Assembly (NCBI GenBank): GCA_903850425.1
Contig: CAINLR010000066.1
Coordinates: 1-64,000 of the forward strand
Source of the DNA: an uncultured Verrucomicrobia subdivision 3 bacterium
GTDB lineage: Bacteria; Verrucomicrobiota; Verrucomicrobiia; Limisphaerales; UBA11358
Length of the DNA: 64,000 nucleotides
Direction of reading: 5' to 3'
Shown: positions 54,501-61,370 of the stretch, in pieces
Layout of the letters: each line of letters starts with the position of its first letter
Position numbering within the stretch: the first letter of the stretch is position 1
Program-made: the position numbers and the translations under genes
The notes under the pieces: model-generated
Databases searched by the model: none
The model's input: only the letters and a program-made list of their open reading frames with translations
What the model was told of the DNA's origin: nothing

Positions 54501-56976
54501 TAAGGTTATAGGCATTGCCACCGGTCGAGAGCGACGCGGTGGGATTCGCGCGCAGGTCCCAACGCCCCGTGCCACCAAGGGCGGTGTCACCAGTTAACGT
54601 GACGAAACGCAGCGCATTTTGCTGGGCCGTGGCGGAAGAATTGATGATGGCCCCGTTGGTCGTGCCGCTAATGGCGTTAAGAATCGGGTCGCCCATGCCG
54701 GAAACAAACACCGGCTTGGCATCCATGTTTTGGGCGTTGAGATCCAGCGCGCCGCCGTTGATGAACAGCGGCGTGGTGAGATTCACACCAAACACGCTGA
54801 CACCGGGAATTTTGAAAATGCCACCGAGGATCGTATTCGTGCCATCGAGAACTTGTTGCAGCGTCCAAGCCACCGTGCCGGGTCCGGTTTTCGTGAACGA
54901 ATGACCCGTGGCCACCCAGCCGCCGCTGGTGGTGAATGAAAGCACCGCGCCCCCGGTGTCCACTTGCAGCGTGCCACCATTCGGCCCGATGCTGAAGTCG
55001 CGGGCGCTGGATTCGCCGGCCCCGGTGTATTCCAAAGTGCCACCGTTGATATATTGGTTCACAATGTTGTTTGGAGCCGCACCCAAAGGACTCGCTGCCC
55101 CACCCGCGCCAATCGTGGGGACGGCAATCGTGCCGCCGCTGATGGTGGTAATGCCGGTGTAGGTGTTGTTGTTATTGTTGGTCAGAGCGCCCGAGCCGCT
55201 CTTGGTCAAACCGCCGGTCCCGCCGATCGCGCCACCATTGAAAGAATAGTTGTTGGTCGAGTTTACCGTGATATAGCCAGCGATTACATCCGTCGGCAAA
55301 GTCACGACAAAGTTGGTGGCGGTGTCGTCGAAGGTAACTGCGTCGTTGTTATAGAATTCATCCTGACTGACCCCATTCAACCAGTTCGAGGTAGTCGTGA
55401 TATCCCAATTGTTTGCCGCGCCGTCGCCGCGCCAGACCAGGTTGGCCGGCGGCGTGCCGGTGACGACCAAGTCAATGCTGCCGGTGTTGGTTAAGATGAA
55501 GCCGCCGACCGCGCCGCGTCCGCCCGTCGGAAAACCGCTGACGGAAAAATTATTGGAACTGCCGGTGAACGAGCCGCCAAATTTGATCAGCCGATAGGTT
55601 CCGCTCCCGAGCGCGCCACCGATGTTGGCACCCAGGGCAAAGTTGTTGACGCCCGTCGCAGCCAGATCGCCCGCCACCACTACTTGGTCGTTGCTCTTGA
55701 TGGTGCCGCTGGGATCGGATGAGAGGTTCATCTGGATCGCCGCGCCACCCAACGTGAGATTGTTGCTGAAGGTCAGCGTGCCCGCCGTGGTGGCACCCGC
55801 GCCTGAGTTCAGCGCCGGCACGGTGCCTGGAATGATCGTCGCGGTGGTGGTGGTCACGTTGCCGACCACCACCCCATTGCCTTGAAGCGTCTTGCCCGCC
55901 GCGAGCGTCCAGGCGCTCGGCACAGCGGAAACATCCAGGACGGAAGTTCCGCCCAGCACAATCGTCAGGTTGACAATCGAGCCCCCGGCCCCGAGGGCAA
56001 TCCGGCCATTGTTGATGATCAGAAAACCGGTGGTGGTGTTGACCCCGTTGAACACCCAGGTGCCGGTGCCGTCCTTCCAAATAACAAACGTCGCACTGCT
56101 TGGTCCGTTCGTGATGGGGCCATTGATCACGCCGAGGCCGGAGCCGTTCAACTCAACGCCGCGGCTGGTGATCGTCGGTCCAATGCCGCCGTTCAGCGTC
56201 AGCAATCCGCCGCTGGCCTTGAACGACTCGCCGTTGCCGCCAGAACCGGTGACGATCAGCGGACTGAAGATGGTGTTTGAGCCGGAGATGTTCTCGATGC
56301 ACGGCACGGTCAGGTCGCCTAAAGCCGTGGTGGAACTGAAACCGCCAAACGCGTTGGTGATATTATTCGTTCCGGTCAAATTCAATTGCAGGAAGCCGCT
56401 GAGCACCGCGCCGGCTTTGTTGAGCGCCACGGTGCCTGTGCCAAGCGCCTGCGGGTTGGTGATGCGCACCACGCCGAGACTGCTGCCAATGGTGGTGCCG
56501 CCCGAGTAAGTATTGGTGGCGGTGAGCACCAGCGTGCCGACGCCGGATTTGGTGAGGTTGTTTGTGCCGCTGATCACTCCGTTCATGGTCAGTTGGTTCG
56601 CGGTGACAGCAATGGTCCGCGCTCCCGAAGGCGCGAACGGCGTGTCCACATTGAGCACGTTCGTGCCGATGGCGCTGGTCAGTGTGCCGCCGAGCCAGAC
56701 CGGGTTGCCATTCAAAGTCCAACCGCCGCTGTTGAACGTCATGGTGTTGGTAATCACCGCATAATCGTTGGTCATGGTCAACCGATTGGTGCCGGCAAAG
56801 ACCAGGGCGTCACCGGTCACCGCTGGAATGCTGGGATAGGTGTCCCAGTTGGTCGCGGTGGTCCAGAAGCTGTTGGGCCCCGCGCCGGTCCAGTTGCGGG
56901 TGGTGGCGTCAGCGCTGCCCGCCAGGAGCAACAGGCCAAGGACGGTGGAGGTTAGGGATGGTCGGAGGGTTTTCAT
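51589..56976 (-). CDS. Giant secreted PATR protein
   Basis: This encodes 1795 residues with signal peptide MKTLRPSLTSTVLGLLLLAG through SADA. The mature protein starts TTRNWTGAGPNSFW, the W-x-G opening module, which restarts at about 511 (LVWRGDGAANNWD) and 1097 (YWTGIVNGNWD). Between these lie many PATR units (SGVGTLVLTATNTYSGGTTI is typical). There is no obvious catalytic domain. The last ~75 residues (SWPTDHIGWRLVMQTN through EFYRLIYP) form the same C-terminal module as the giants at 10819 and 38887. It should be an exported beta-helical surface protein. Two prepilin-like genes lie immediately upstream on the same strand. A 17-bp tandem duplication sits in its leader, and a strong terminator follows the gene. 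Confidence 0.87.
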   Translation of the reverse strand: MKTLRPSLTSTVLGLLLLAGSADATTRNWTGAGPNSFWTTATNWDTYPSIPAVTGDALVFAGTNRLTMTNDYAVITNTMTFNSGGWTLNGNPVWLGGTLTSAIGTNVLNVDTPFAPSGARTIAVTANQLTMNGVISGTNNLTKSGVGTLVLTATNTYSGGTTIGSSLGVVRITNPQALGTGTVALNKAGAVLSGFLQLNLTGTNNITNAFGGFSSTTALGDLTVPCIENISGSNTIFSPLIVTGSGGNGESFKASGGLLTLNGGIGPTITSRGVELNGSGLGVINGPITNGPSSATFVIWKDGTGTWVFNGVNTTTGFLIINNGRIALGAGGSIVNLTIVLGGTSVLDVSAVPSAWTLAAGKTLQGNGVVVGNVTTTTATIIPGTVPALNSGAGATTAGTLTFSNNLTLGGAAIQMNLSSDPSGTIKSNDQVVVAGDLAATGVNNFALGANIGGALGSGTYRLIKFGGSFTGSSNNFSVSGFPTGGRGAVGGFILTNTGSIDLVVTGTPPANLVWRGDGAANNWDITTTSNWLNGVSQDEFYNNDAVTFDDTATNFVVTLPTDVIAGYITVNSTNNYSFNGGAIGGTGGLTKSGSGALTNNNNNTYTGITTISGGTIAVPTIGAGGAASPLGAAPNNIVNQYINGGTLEYTGAGESSARDFSIGPNGGTLQVDTGGAVLSFTTSGGWVATGHSFTKTGPGTVAWTLQQVLDGTNTILGGIFKIPGVSVFGVNLTTPLFINGGALDLNAQNMDAKPVFVSGMGDPILNAISGTTNGAIINSSATAQQNALRFVTLTGDTALGGTGRWDLRANPTASLSTGGNAYNLIKVGANQVSLTGVIVDPALGNVDVRSGILSYETSSTGLGNPAKTLMVEGAATFQLWAIANPLDKKIILADNSTMVAGSGVNTIVGSVNLLGDTGGGATVSVGSGVSLTFNGAVSGAGNLNKIGVGTLTLAAPNSYTGSTTVTAGKLVVSSGQTGVGVITENDGTTLGVTVAGVSQLKTDTLTLGSSVGPVTNEFSNVSSTTIAPINATNLVVNGPTTINILSGSFLAGQIYPLLNFATISGAGGFTLGTLPPLVTGTIITNGNTIALNVSSAVAIEYWTGIVNGNWDINATTNWNFNGAVAKYANGNTVQFDDTASNTTVNVTTTVLPKGLFVNNSAKNYAFSGSPIGGTNSLTKLGTAAVTLSSPNTYSGGTTLSAGTLNINNNAALGSGALAINGGTLDNTGSGPVTVTNAQSWNNDFAYSGNQDLTLGSVGVVLTTNRQITASGSAVLTVSSVISDGGLGFGLTKAGAGTARLSGTNTYSGGLTVNAGNLILAGNQSAASGGLYVGPASAGGTLTVAAGATVSVGVTNLLGATNQIQIGNTNAAGTTTVAMNVAGSITNNGTLIAARTSVTTLNAGGFWLQNGDMELLGVGGYSASFTVGASSVFTYKGTNTIKVNGADGNSGQAVLTISGQFNTPAAFEQDTTPTSGFGEVILAGGGTLKLTAAVPELNPILANAYTVKFGTGTGGGAIDTAGFDTIINDDIVGNGSFTKAGAGTLTLANPAQLSYTNDTFITGGTLVLSNSATLTSTNILIAGGAKLNVALLATQPYVLADYQVLGNLSSTAVLLGSVDVAAAPAALSLTYSSGVPSLNLPDGALTVGATTPVTVNNTGAALGNGNYKLISVAAGGVVAGTAPATVIVAGNGLGAGGTATLSLSGNELYLTVTGASTVNTNPPTLTNSVSGGNLNLSWPTDHIGWRLVMQTNHLNTGLSANTNDWGTVPGSATTNKVSMPLDATKPTEFYRLIYP

Positions 56977-56979
56977 GTG

Positions 56980-57013
56980 TTATGGTTCGGGTTTAGTTAT
57001 GGTTCGGGTTTAG
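56980..57013. repeat. Perfect 17-bp tandem duplication in the PATR gene leader
   Basis: TTATGGTTCGGGTTTAG occurs twice head to tail at 56980-56996 and 56997-57013, starting 4 bp upstream of the ATG at 56976. Two identical copies suggest a recent slippage event or a repeated binding site. Copy-number change here would alter the spacing upstream of the start codon. Confidence 0.85.
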
Positions 57014-57095
57014 CTGCATGGCTGGATTCAAACTCAGTGGAGTTGCGGACAAGTTAAGCATCAAAGTGGTTTTGTTCTTACAAGCGGATCAACGA

Positions 57096-57896
57096 TCATT
57101 GGGGAGTCGGCGTGAATTTCAGCGCGGCCAACTGGCTCGCCGGAATGGTTGACAGATCTTCCTGATAAAAATACCACCAGTAATCTAGGTTTCCCCAACC
57201 GGTGATTTCATACATCTTTTCCACTTTCACCCAGTTGGCCGAACCGTCGCTGTAGAGTTGATTCGCGCCATCCGAATGGACGGCACTCTTCCGTTGATGC
57301 ACCGGCTTTTTTCCCCACAATCCGGTGGTGGTGTAAACGACGCAGTCCGCCGCCAGCACCCACGAAGGTTTCGACTGGCCCAGTTTGATGGGGCTGCATG
57401 AAGGATTGGCGCTGCTGGCGCTATTATAGACATGGTTAATCCACCATCGCACGCCGCCAAAATACTGGTAGCCGATGGTCCATTGATTGACAGTGCTGTT
57501 CCAACTGGCATGGCCGTCACCCCATTCGGGACAGGACCAGACCGAAGTGCTGTTCGTCTGGGTCGGATCTAGATTACATTCCCTGGCCAACGCAGCTTCG
57601 GGCGCATTGATGGCGTTTTGGTTGAAGCCTTGTTTCGTCGCAAGCGGAATTCCCGCACTGGCAGGCCGGGCCTGAACCACATAATCATTGGCATCGCCGG
57701 CGTAAACCGTCATCCCAATGCCGATCTGCCGCAGGTTGTTCAAACAGGAAATGCGCTTGGCCCGCTCCTTGGCGGAAGCCAGGGCTGGCAACAACATCGC
57801 CGCCAATATCGCGATGATGGCAATGACCACCAGCAGTTCGATCAACGTGAAAGCTCGGTCATGCCTGGGCAGACTCGATTGTCTTTTTCTGGTCAT
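57096..57896 (-). CDS. Prepilin-like (pseudopilin-type) protein
   Basis: This encodes 266 residues. The leader [15 protein letters not shown] precedes [20 protein letters not shown]; the residue before Phe is Ala rather than the usual Gly, which is tolerated by some prepilin peptidases but less common. [20 protein letters not shown] follows, typical of the family. Near the C-terminus [20 protein letters not shown] matches the D-G..N-x-x-x-x-D-G-S form of DUF1559-like pseudopilins. It starts 39 bp after the stop of another prepilin-like gene (57936-58817), so the two are probably co-transcribed, and it ends 119 bp before the PATR giant. Confidence 0.87.
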   Translation of the reverse strand: MTRKRQSSLPRHDRAFTLIELLVVIAIIAILAAMLLPALASAKERAKRISCLNNLRQIGIGMTVYAGDANDYVVQARPASAGIPLATKQGFNQNAINAPEAALARECNLDPTQTNSTSVWSCPEWGDGHASWNSTVNQWTIGYQYFGGVRWWINHVYNSASSANPSCSPIKLGQSKPSWVLAADCVVYTTTGLWGKKPVHQRKSAVHSDGANQLYSDGSANWVKVEKMYEITGWGNLDYWWYFYQEDLSTIPASQLAALKFTPTPQ

Positions 57897-57935
57897 GCTA
57901 ACACTTCTGCGATTGGCGAACTCCGCTGCCCGGGT

Positions 57936-58817
57936 TCAAGGCCGCGAGGCGTGGTCTTGCAGCCAGAGCACATCATGCGGCGCGGCGAGCGTATTATAGG
58001 CTCCCACAGGAATGCTCGGTAAAAGCGTGTTGCCATCTTTCCACTTGTGAATTTCCGAGTGGCCGTCCGCAAACGCCACGCCTGCCGCGCCGCCATGGTA
58101 GATGGCCGGAAAGTCAGCCAGGAGCGGCGGCGTCGTTGGATAGCCCACCATGGTTACGAGAAACAGCCCGTCATTAATGCTCTCATGCCGTTCGTCCACA
58201 AACACCATCGCGTCGGACGGACTCATTTTAGAAGAGATGTGGCTGAGTTTCTTGAATACCGTGCCGTTGGCGCGCCCATAGGTTCCGTCATCATCGCTGG
58301 CACCGTTGCCTTTCCAAACTCCGCCCACCCAGCCGTTCATACTCATGCTGCGCACCCGTGGACCGACCTTGCCAGTGGGATCCTTGCCCTGACTCGGATC
58401 CGCCGGACAGTGCCAAATGCCACGGTTATTGCCGCAATACTTCAACAGGGGACTTTTATCAATGGTGTTGGCGTAATCCCAGTTCCCTTGGGCTGCCGGA
58501 TTGGCGAAGTCCAGCATCAGAGCCGCTGTCACCCAGGCGGGCGGAGTGATCGCCGTGCCGTCGGGGGCGGCATTGTAGGCCGCCAGCAGCCGGTCATTGT
58601 TGTCCTCGGCATACATGCGCCAGGCAAAGCCCAACTGCCGCGAGTTGCTCATACAGGAGATGCCGGAAGCCTTCTGTTTGGCCTTGCTCAACGCCGGCAA
58701 TAGCATGGCGGCGAGAATGGCAATGATGGCAATGACCACCAGTAATTCAATCAACGTGAACGCTGAAACTAGTGCGTTAAACGCCCGCCTGCCGCTGGCA
58801 AGTTTGAAAATCATCAT
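57936..58817 (-). CDS. Prepilin-like (pseudopilin-type) protein, first of a pair
   Basis: This encodes 293 residues (ATG 58817; an adjacent ATG at 58814 is equally possible). The leader runs to residue 20 ([19 protein letters not shown]), and the methylation motif [20 protein letters not shown] follows; as in the next gene, Ala rather than Gly precedes Phe. [20 protein letters not shown] continues in family style. The C-terminal part holds [20 protein letters not shown], the H-x-G..G-x-x-F-x-D-G-H-S-E signature of this expanded group. An inverted-repeat motif shared with the PL8-PATR gene lies 53 bp upstream. It leads a pair of prepilin-like genes placed before a PATR giant. Confidence 0.9.
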   Translation of the reverse strand: MMIFKLASGRRAFNALVSAFTLIELLVVIAIIAILAAMLLPALSKAKQKASGISCMSNSRQLGFAWRMYAEDNNDRLLAAYNAAPDGTAITPPAWVTAALMLDFANPAAQGNWDYANTIDKSPLLKYCGNNRGIWHCPADPSQGKDPTGKVGPRVRSMSMNGWVGGVWKGNGASDDDGTYGRANGTVFKKLSHISSKMSPSDAMVFVDERHESINDGLFLVTMVGYPTTPPLLADFPAIYHGGAAGVAFADGHSEIHKWKDGNTLLPSIPVGAYNTLAAPHDVLWLQDHASRP

Positions 58818-58869
58818 GCTCGTATGAAATCAGTGAAAACAAACTTAGCAGACCAGACCAGCTTGTATA

Positions 58870-58885
58870 GAGCATGAATATGCCC
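58870..58885 (-). promoter_or_regulatory. GRGCAY-N4-RTGCYC motif upstream of the prepilin pair
   Basis: The plus strand reads GAGCATGAATATGCCC (minus: GGGCATATTCATGCTC), 53 bp upstream of the ATG at 58817. It matches the sites at 51421-51436 and 37036-37051 and is a likely binding site for a dimeric regulator or part of a shared promoter. The remaining bases to 59007 show nothing else. Confidence 0.55.
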
Positions 58886-59007
58886 TGCGTCGGCGCGGAG
58901 GAAGGTTGCGAATTACCGGTCGCGATCAGGAAATAAGGACCGGGGTTGGCGGGCGAAGCGCCGTGGGCCGAGGGCGCGCGATTGCACCGGACCGAAAAGT
59001 GTGCCCT

Positions 59008-59397
59008 TTATTTCAACCGCTCGCGACCGCCGTAGCCGGTTTCCAGGTCGTGCCAGAATTCGATGTCGTCCTCGTCGGCTTCCCAGCAGAGAAAAACTTC
59101 CTTGTCGCCCATGATCGCGGGAAAATCCAGCAGTCCGCGCTCGACGTCCTTGATGGAAATTTCCCGACGCTCAAATTCCATGAGCACCGCTTGCAGCGAG
59201 GAAATGGCGCGGATCCAATTGTTCACCGTTTCTCCGCCCGTGTCTTGTCCGTCCGCGTTCAGCCCGCCCAGGCGTTTGTCGTAACGATCCACCTCGACGC
59301 GCAACTGCTTGATCTGCGCCAGCCACGCGCGGCATTGCGGCAGCAACGCCCGCGCTTCGTCGCGGGTATAGTGTTTGCTAAAGCGATATTTCATCAC
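59008..59397 (-). CDS. DUF2203 family protein
   Basis: This encodes 129 residues (MMKYRFSKHYTRDEARALLP; the second ATG at 59394 is as likely a start). The family signature is in the C-terminal half: IKDVERGLLDFPAIMGDKEV, then FLCWEADEDDIEFWHDLETG. The N-terminal half is a helical pair (about 8-50 and 60-85). It is cytoplasmic and its function is unknown. It lies downstream of the small ribosomal-type gene, separated by a strong terminator, so it may have its own promoter or be read through. Length suits the family (about 120-140). Confidence 0.88.
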   Translation of the reverse strand: MMKYRFSKHYTRDEARALLPQCRAWLAQIKQLRVEVDRYDKRLGGLNADGQDTGGETVNNWIRAISSLQAVLMEFERREISIKDVERGLLDFPAIMGDKEVFLCWEADEDDIEFWHDLETGYGGRERLK

Positions 59398-59400
59398 CGA

Positions 59401-59446
59401 AAAGAAAAGACCGTCGGCGGCGAAGACTGAGCCCCGCCGCCGACGG
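59401..59446 (-). terminator. Rho-independent terminator after the hisG/COX24-type genes
   Basis: Perfect 12-bp arms at 59411-59422 and 59435-59446 (CCGTCGGCGGCG and complement) enclose a 12-nt loop and are followed on the minus strand by TCTTTTCTTT. It separates the 33-residue gene from the DUF2203 gene. Confidence 0.85.
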
Positions 59447-59466
59447 TTGAATTGTTCGCGCCGCAG

Positions 59467-59568
59467 CTATTTCTGCCAGGTGCGCTTCTTGTGACGATTC
59501 AAGCGCAATTTTTTACGACGTTTATGCTTATTAATTTTTGCCTTACGGCGTTTTTTGAGTGAACCCAT
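59467..59568 (-). CDS. 33-residue AURKAIP1/COX24-type (mS38/bS22-like) protein
   Basis: This encodes [20 protein letters not shown] followed by a further 13 residues ending RTWQK. About half the residues are Lys or Arg. The M-G-S-(L/V)-K-K-R-R-K start and K-H-K-R-R-K core match the AURKAIP1/COX24 domain found in mitochondrial mS38, mycobacterial bS22 and similar short proteins annotated in Bacteroidetes and Verrucomicrobia. These bind rRNA near the small-subunit decoding site. It starts 55 bp after the hisG stop on the same strand and is followed by a strong terminator. It is easily missed because of its length. Confidence 0.85.
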   Translation of the reverse strand: MGSLKKRRKAKINKHKRRKKLRLNRHKKRTWQK

Positions 59569-59623
59569 AAATTATTGAACCGATTACTTAACCATAAATC
59601 GGCGGAAAGCCAATCAAATTTTA

Positions 59624-60499
59624 TCAATAAACGATTTTGTTCAAGGGATACTCAATGATGCCTTCCGCGCCAGCCGCCTTGAGTTGCGGAATCAATTCGC
59701 GCACGACGTGCGTGTCAATGATCGTTTCCACCGCCACCCAGCCCGCCTGACTCAACTGCGAAATGGTGGGATTGCGCAATGCCGGCAGGCTTTTCAGCAA
59801 GGCGTCGAGGTGGTCGCGCGCGATGTTCATCTTCAAACCGACCTTGGATTCGGCGTCCAACGCGCCCTTGAGCAGCAGCGCCATCGTTTCAATTTTTTTC
59901 CGCTTCCAGGAATTTTTCCAAGCCTCCACGTTCGCGATCAAGCGCGGCGTGGAACTCAAAAGTTCGTCCACGATGCGCAGTTTGTTCGCCCGCAGCGACG
60001 AACCCGTCTCGGTGACTTCGACGATGGCGTCCACCAATTCGTGCGCCTTCACCTCGGTCGCGCCCCAGGAAAATTCCACCTCGGCCTTCACGCCGTGTTT
60101 CTTGAGATATTTTTTGGTGAGGTTGACGACTTCGGTGGCGATGCGTTTGCCTTCCAGATCCTGCACCGTTTTCACCGGTGAATTTTCCGGCACACACAGC
60201 ACCCAGCGCGCGGGCTTGCGCGACACTTTGCTGAACAGAAATTCGCCCACCTCGTGAACCTTCGAGCCGTTTTCGATGATCCAATCATGGCCCGTGATGC
60301 CACAGTCCAAGTAACCATGCTCGACGTAGCGGCTGATCTCCTGCGCGCGGATCAATCGGATTTCCATTTCCTCATCGTCCACATACGGCAGATAGGAGCG
60401 GCTGCTGACTTGGATGTTGTAACCGGCCTTGGCCATCTTCTCGATGGTGGCCTCCTGCAAGCTGCCCTTGGGCAGACCGAATCGTAATTTTTTGCTCAT
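59624..60499 (-). CDS. hisG: ATP phosphoribosyltransferase, long form
   Basis: This encodes 291 residues from ATG 60499 ([18 protein letters not shown]); a frame extension to 60538 lacks family similarity. HisG joins ATP and PRPP to form phosphoribosyl-ATP, the first step of histidine synthesis, in the cytoplasm. [12 protein letters not shown] binds the substrate end, [12 protein letters not shown] and [17 protein letters not shown] (the PRPP-binding segment, E-V-T-E-T-G-S-S) are diagnostic. The C-terminal ~75 residues (about 215-291) form the regulatory domain of the long, hexameric form, which is inhibited by histidine and needs no HisZ. No other his gene is adjacent, so the pathway is scattered. 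Confidence 0.95.
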   Translation of the reverse strand: MSKKLRFGLPKGSLQEATIEKMAKAGYNIQVSSRSYLPYVDDEEMEIRLIRAQEISRYVEHGYLDCGITGHDWIIENGSKVHEVGEFLFSKVSRKPARWVLCVPENSPVKTVQDLEGKRIATEVVNLTKKYLKKHGVKAEVEFSWGATEVKAHELVDAIVEVTETGSSLRANKLRIVDELLSSTPRLIANVEAWKNSWKRKKIETMALLLKGALDAESKVGLKMNIARDHLDALLKSLPALRNPTISQLSQAGWVAVETIIDTHVVRELIPQLKAAGAEGIIEYPLNKIVY

Positions 60500-60593
60500 T
60501 GATTTTTCTTTCTGCCAATAGTTTTCCTGCCCGGACACGAACTGGCGAACTTATTTTTGGCTTTCCGCGGGCCAATCTTGTGTCGTTTTTTAT

Positions 60594-60683
60594 TAAGCCG
60601 CTGATGAACGCAGATGAAGAAGGCCCAGGTCGCCCTCCCGTTGGTTATTGAATCCGTCTTTATCCGGGTCCATCCGCGGTCAA
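60594..60683. repeat. Dispersed intergenic repeat (ATGAACGCAGATGAA / ATCCGCGG type)
   Basis: The stretch contains GCTGATGAACGCAGATGAAG at the left and ATCCGGGTCCATCCGCGGTC at the right, near-repeats of the kind dispersed in intergenic DNA of Planctomycetes and Verrucomicrobia. It lies between purN and hisG. Bases 60500-60593 show only the hisG leader. Confidence 0.55.
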
Positions 60684-61304
60684 TTATTTCTTCCAAATCA
60701 CCCGCCGGCCAACCACGGAAATTTCTCCGCGCGCAATGGCCGCAACGCATTTCGGATACAACTCATGTTCCGCCGCGTGAATGCGCTGGTGCAAACTCTC
60801 CGGCGTGTCGTGGTCCAGCACCGGCACGGTTTGCTGGCCGATGATCGCGCCGGAATCCACGCCCGCGTCCACGAAATGCACCGTGCAGCCAGTCACTTTC
60901 ACGCCGTGATCCAGCGCCTGTTGCCACGCGGCGAGGCCGGGAAACGACGGCAGCAACGACGGATGGACGTTGACGATGCGGCCTTCAAACGCGCGCAAAA
61001 ATTCGCCTTTCAAAACGCGCATAAAACCGGCAAGGACCACCAGATCCACTTTCGCCGCGCGCAACGCCTCAACGACGGCGTGCTCGGCGGCCTCGTCCAG
61101 CTTGGTGCGAAATTTTCCCGGCGGAATAAATTGTGCGGGCAGCTTTCGTTCGCGCGCGTGGGCCAGAATGCCAGCGTTCTCGACATCGCTCAACACCAAC
61201 GCGACCTCGGCCGGAATGGTCCCCGCCGCAATTGCGTCGGCGATGGCCACGAAGTTGGAACCTTTTCCAGAACCTAAAACGCCGAGTCGAAATGGTATGC
61301 TCAC
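60684..61304 (-). CDS. purN: Phosphoribosylglycinamide formyltransferase
   Basis: This encodes 206 residues from GTG 61304 (read as [17 protein letters not shown]). PurN transfers a formyl group from 10-formyltetrahydrofolate to GAR in purine synthesis, in the cytoplasm. [11 protein letters not shown] binds the phosphate of [24 protein letters not shown] (catalytic Asn and His) and [19 protein letters not shown] (catalytic Asp) are all in place. Length is normal for PurN. It lies upstream of hisG on the same strand, with a 184-bp gap that carries a repeat, so a separate promoter for hisG is likely. Confidence 0.95.
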   Translation of the reverse strand: MSIPFRLGVLGSGKGSNFVAIADAIAAGTIPAEVALVLSDVENAGILAHARERKLPAQFIPPGKFRTKLDEAAEHAVVEALRAAKVDLVVLAGFMRVLKGEFLRAFEGRIVNVHPSLLPSFPGLAAWQQALDHGVKVTGCTVHFVDAGVDSGAIIGQQTVPVLDHDTPESLHQRIHAAEHELYPKCVAAIARGEISVVGRRVIWKK

Positions 61305-61370
61305 GGCGAGTTGAATAGCAGAGCGGCGGCTTAATTAAAAGTTGAAAGGCGCAAATCGGGCGGCGGGAAA

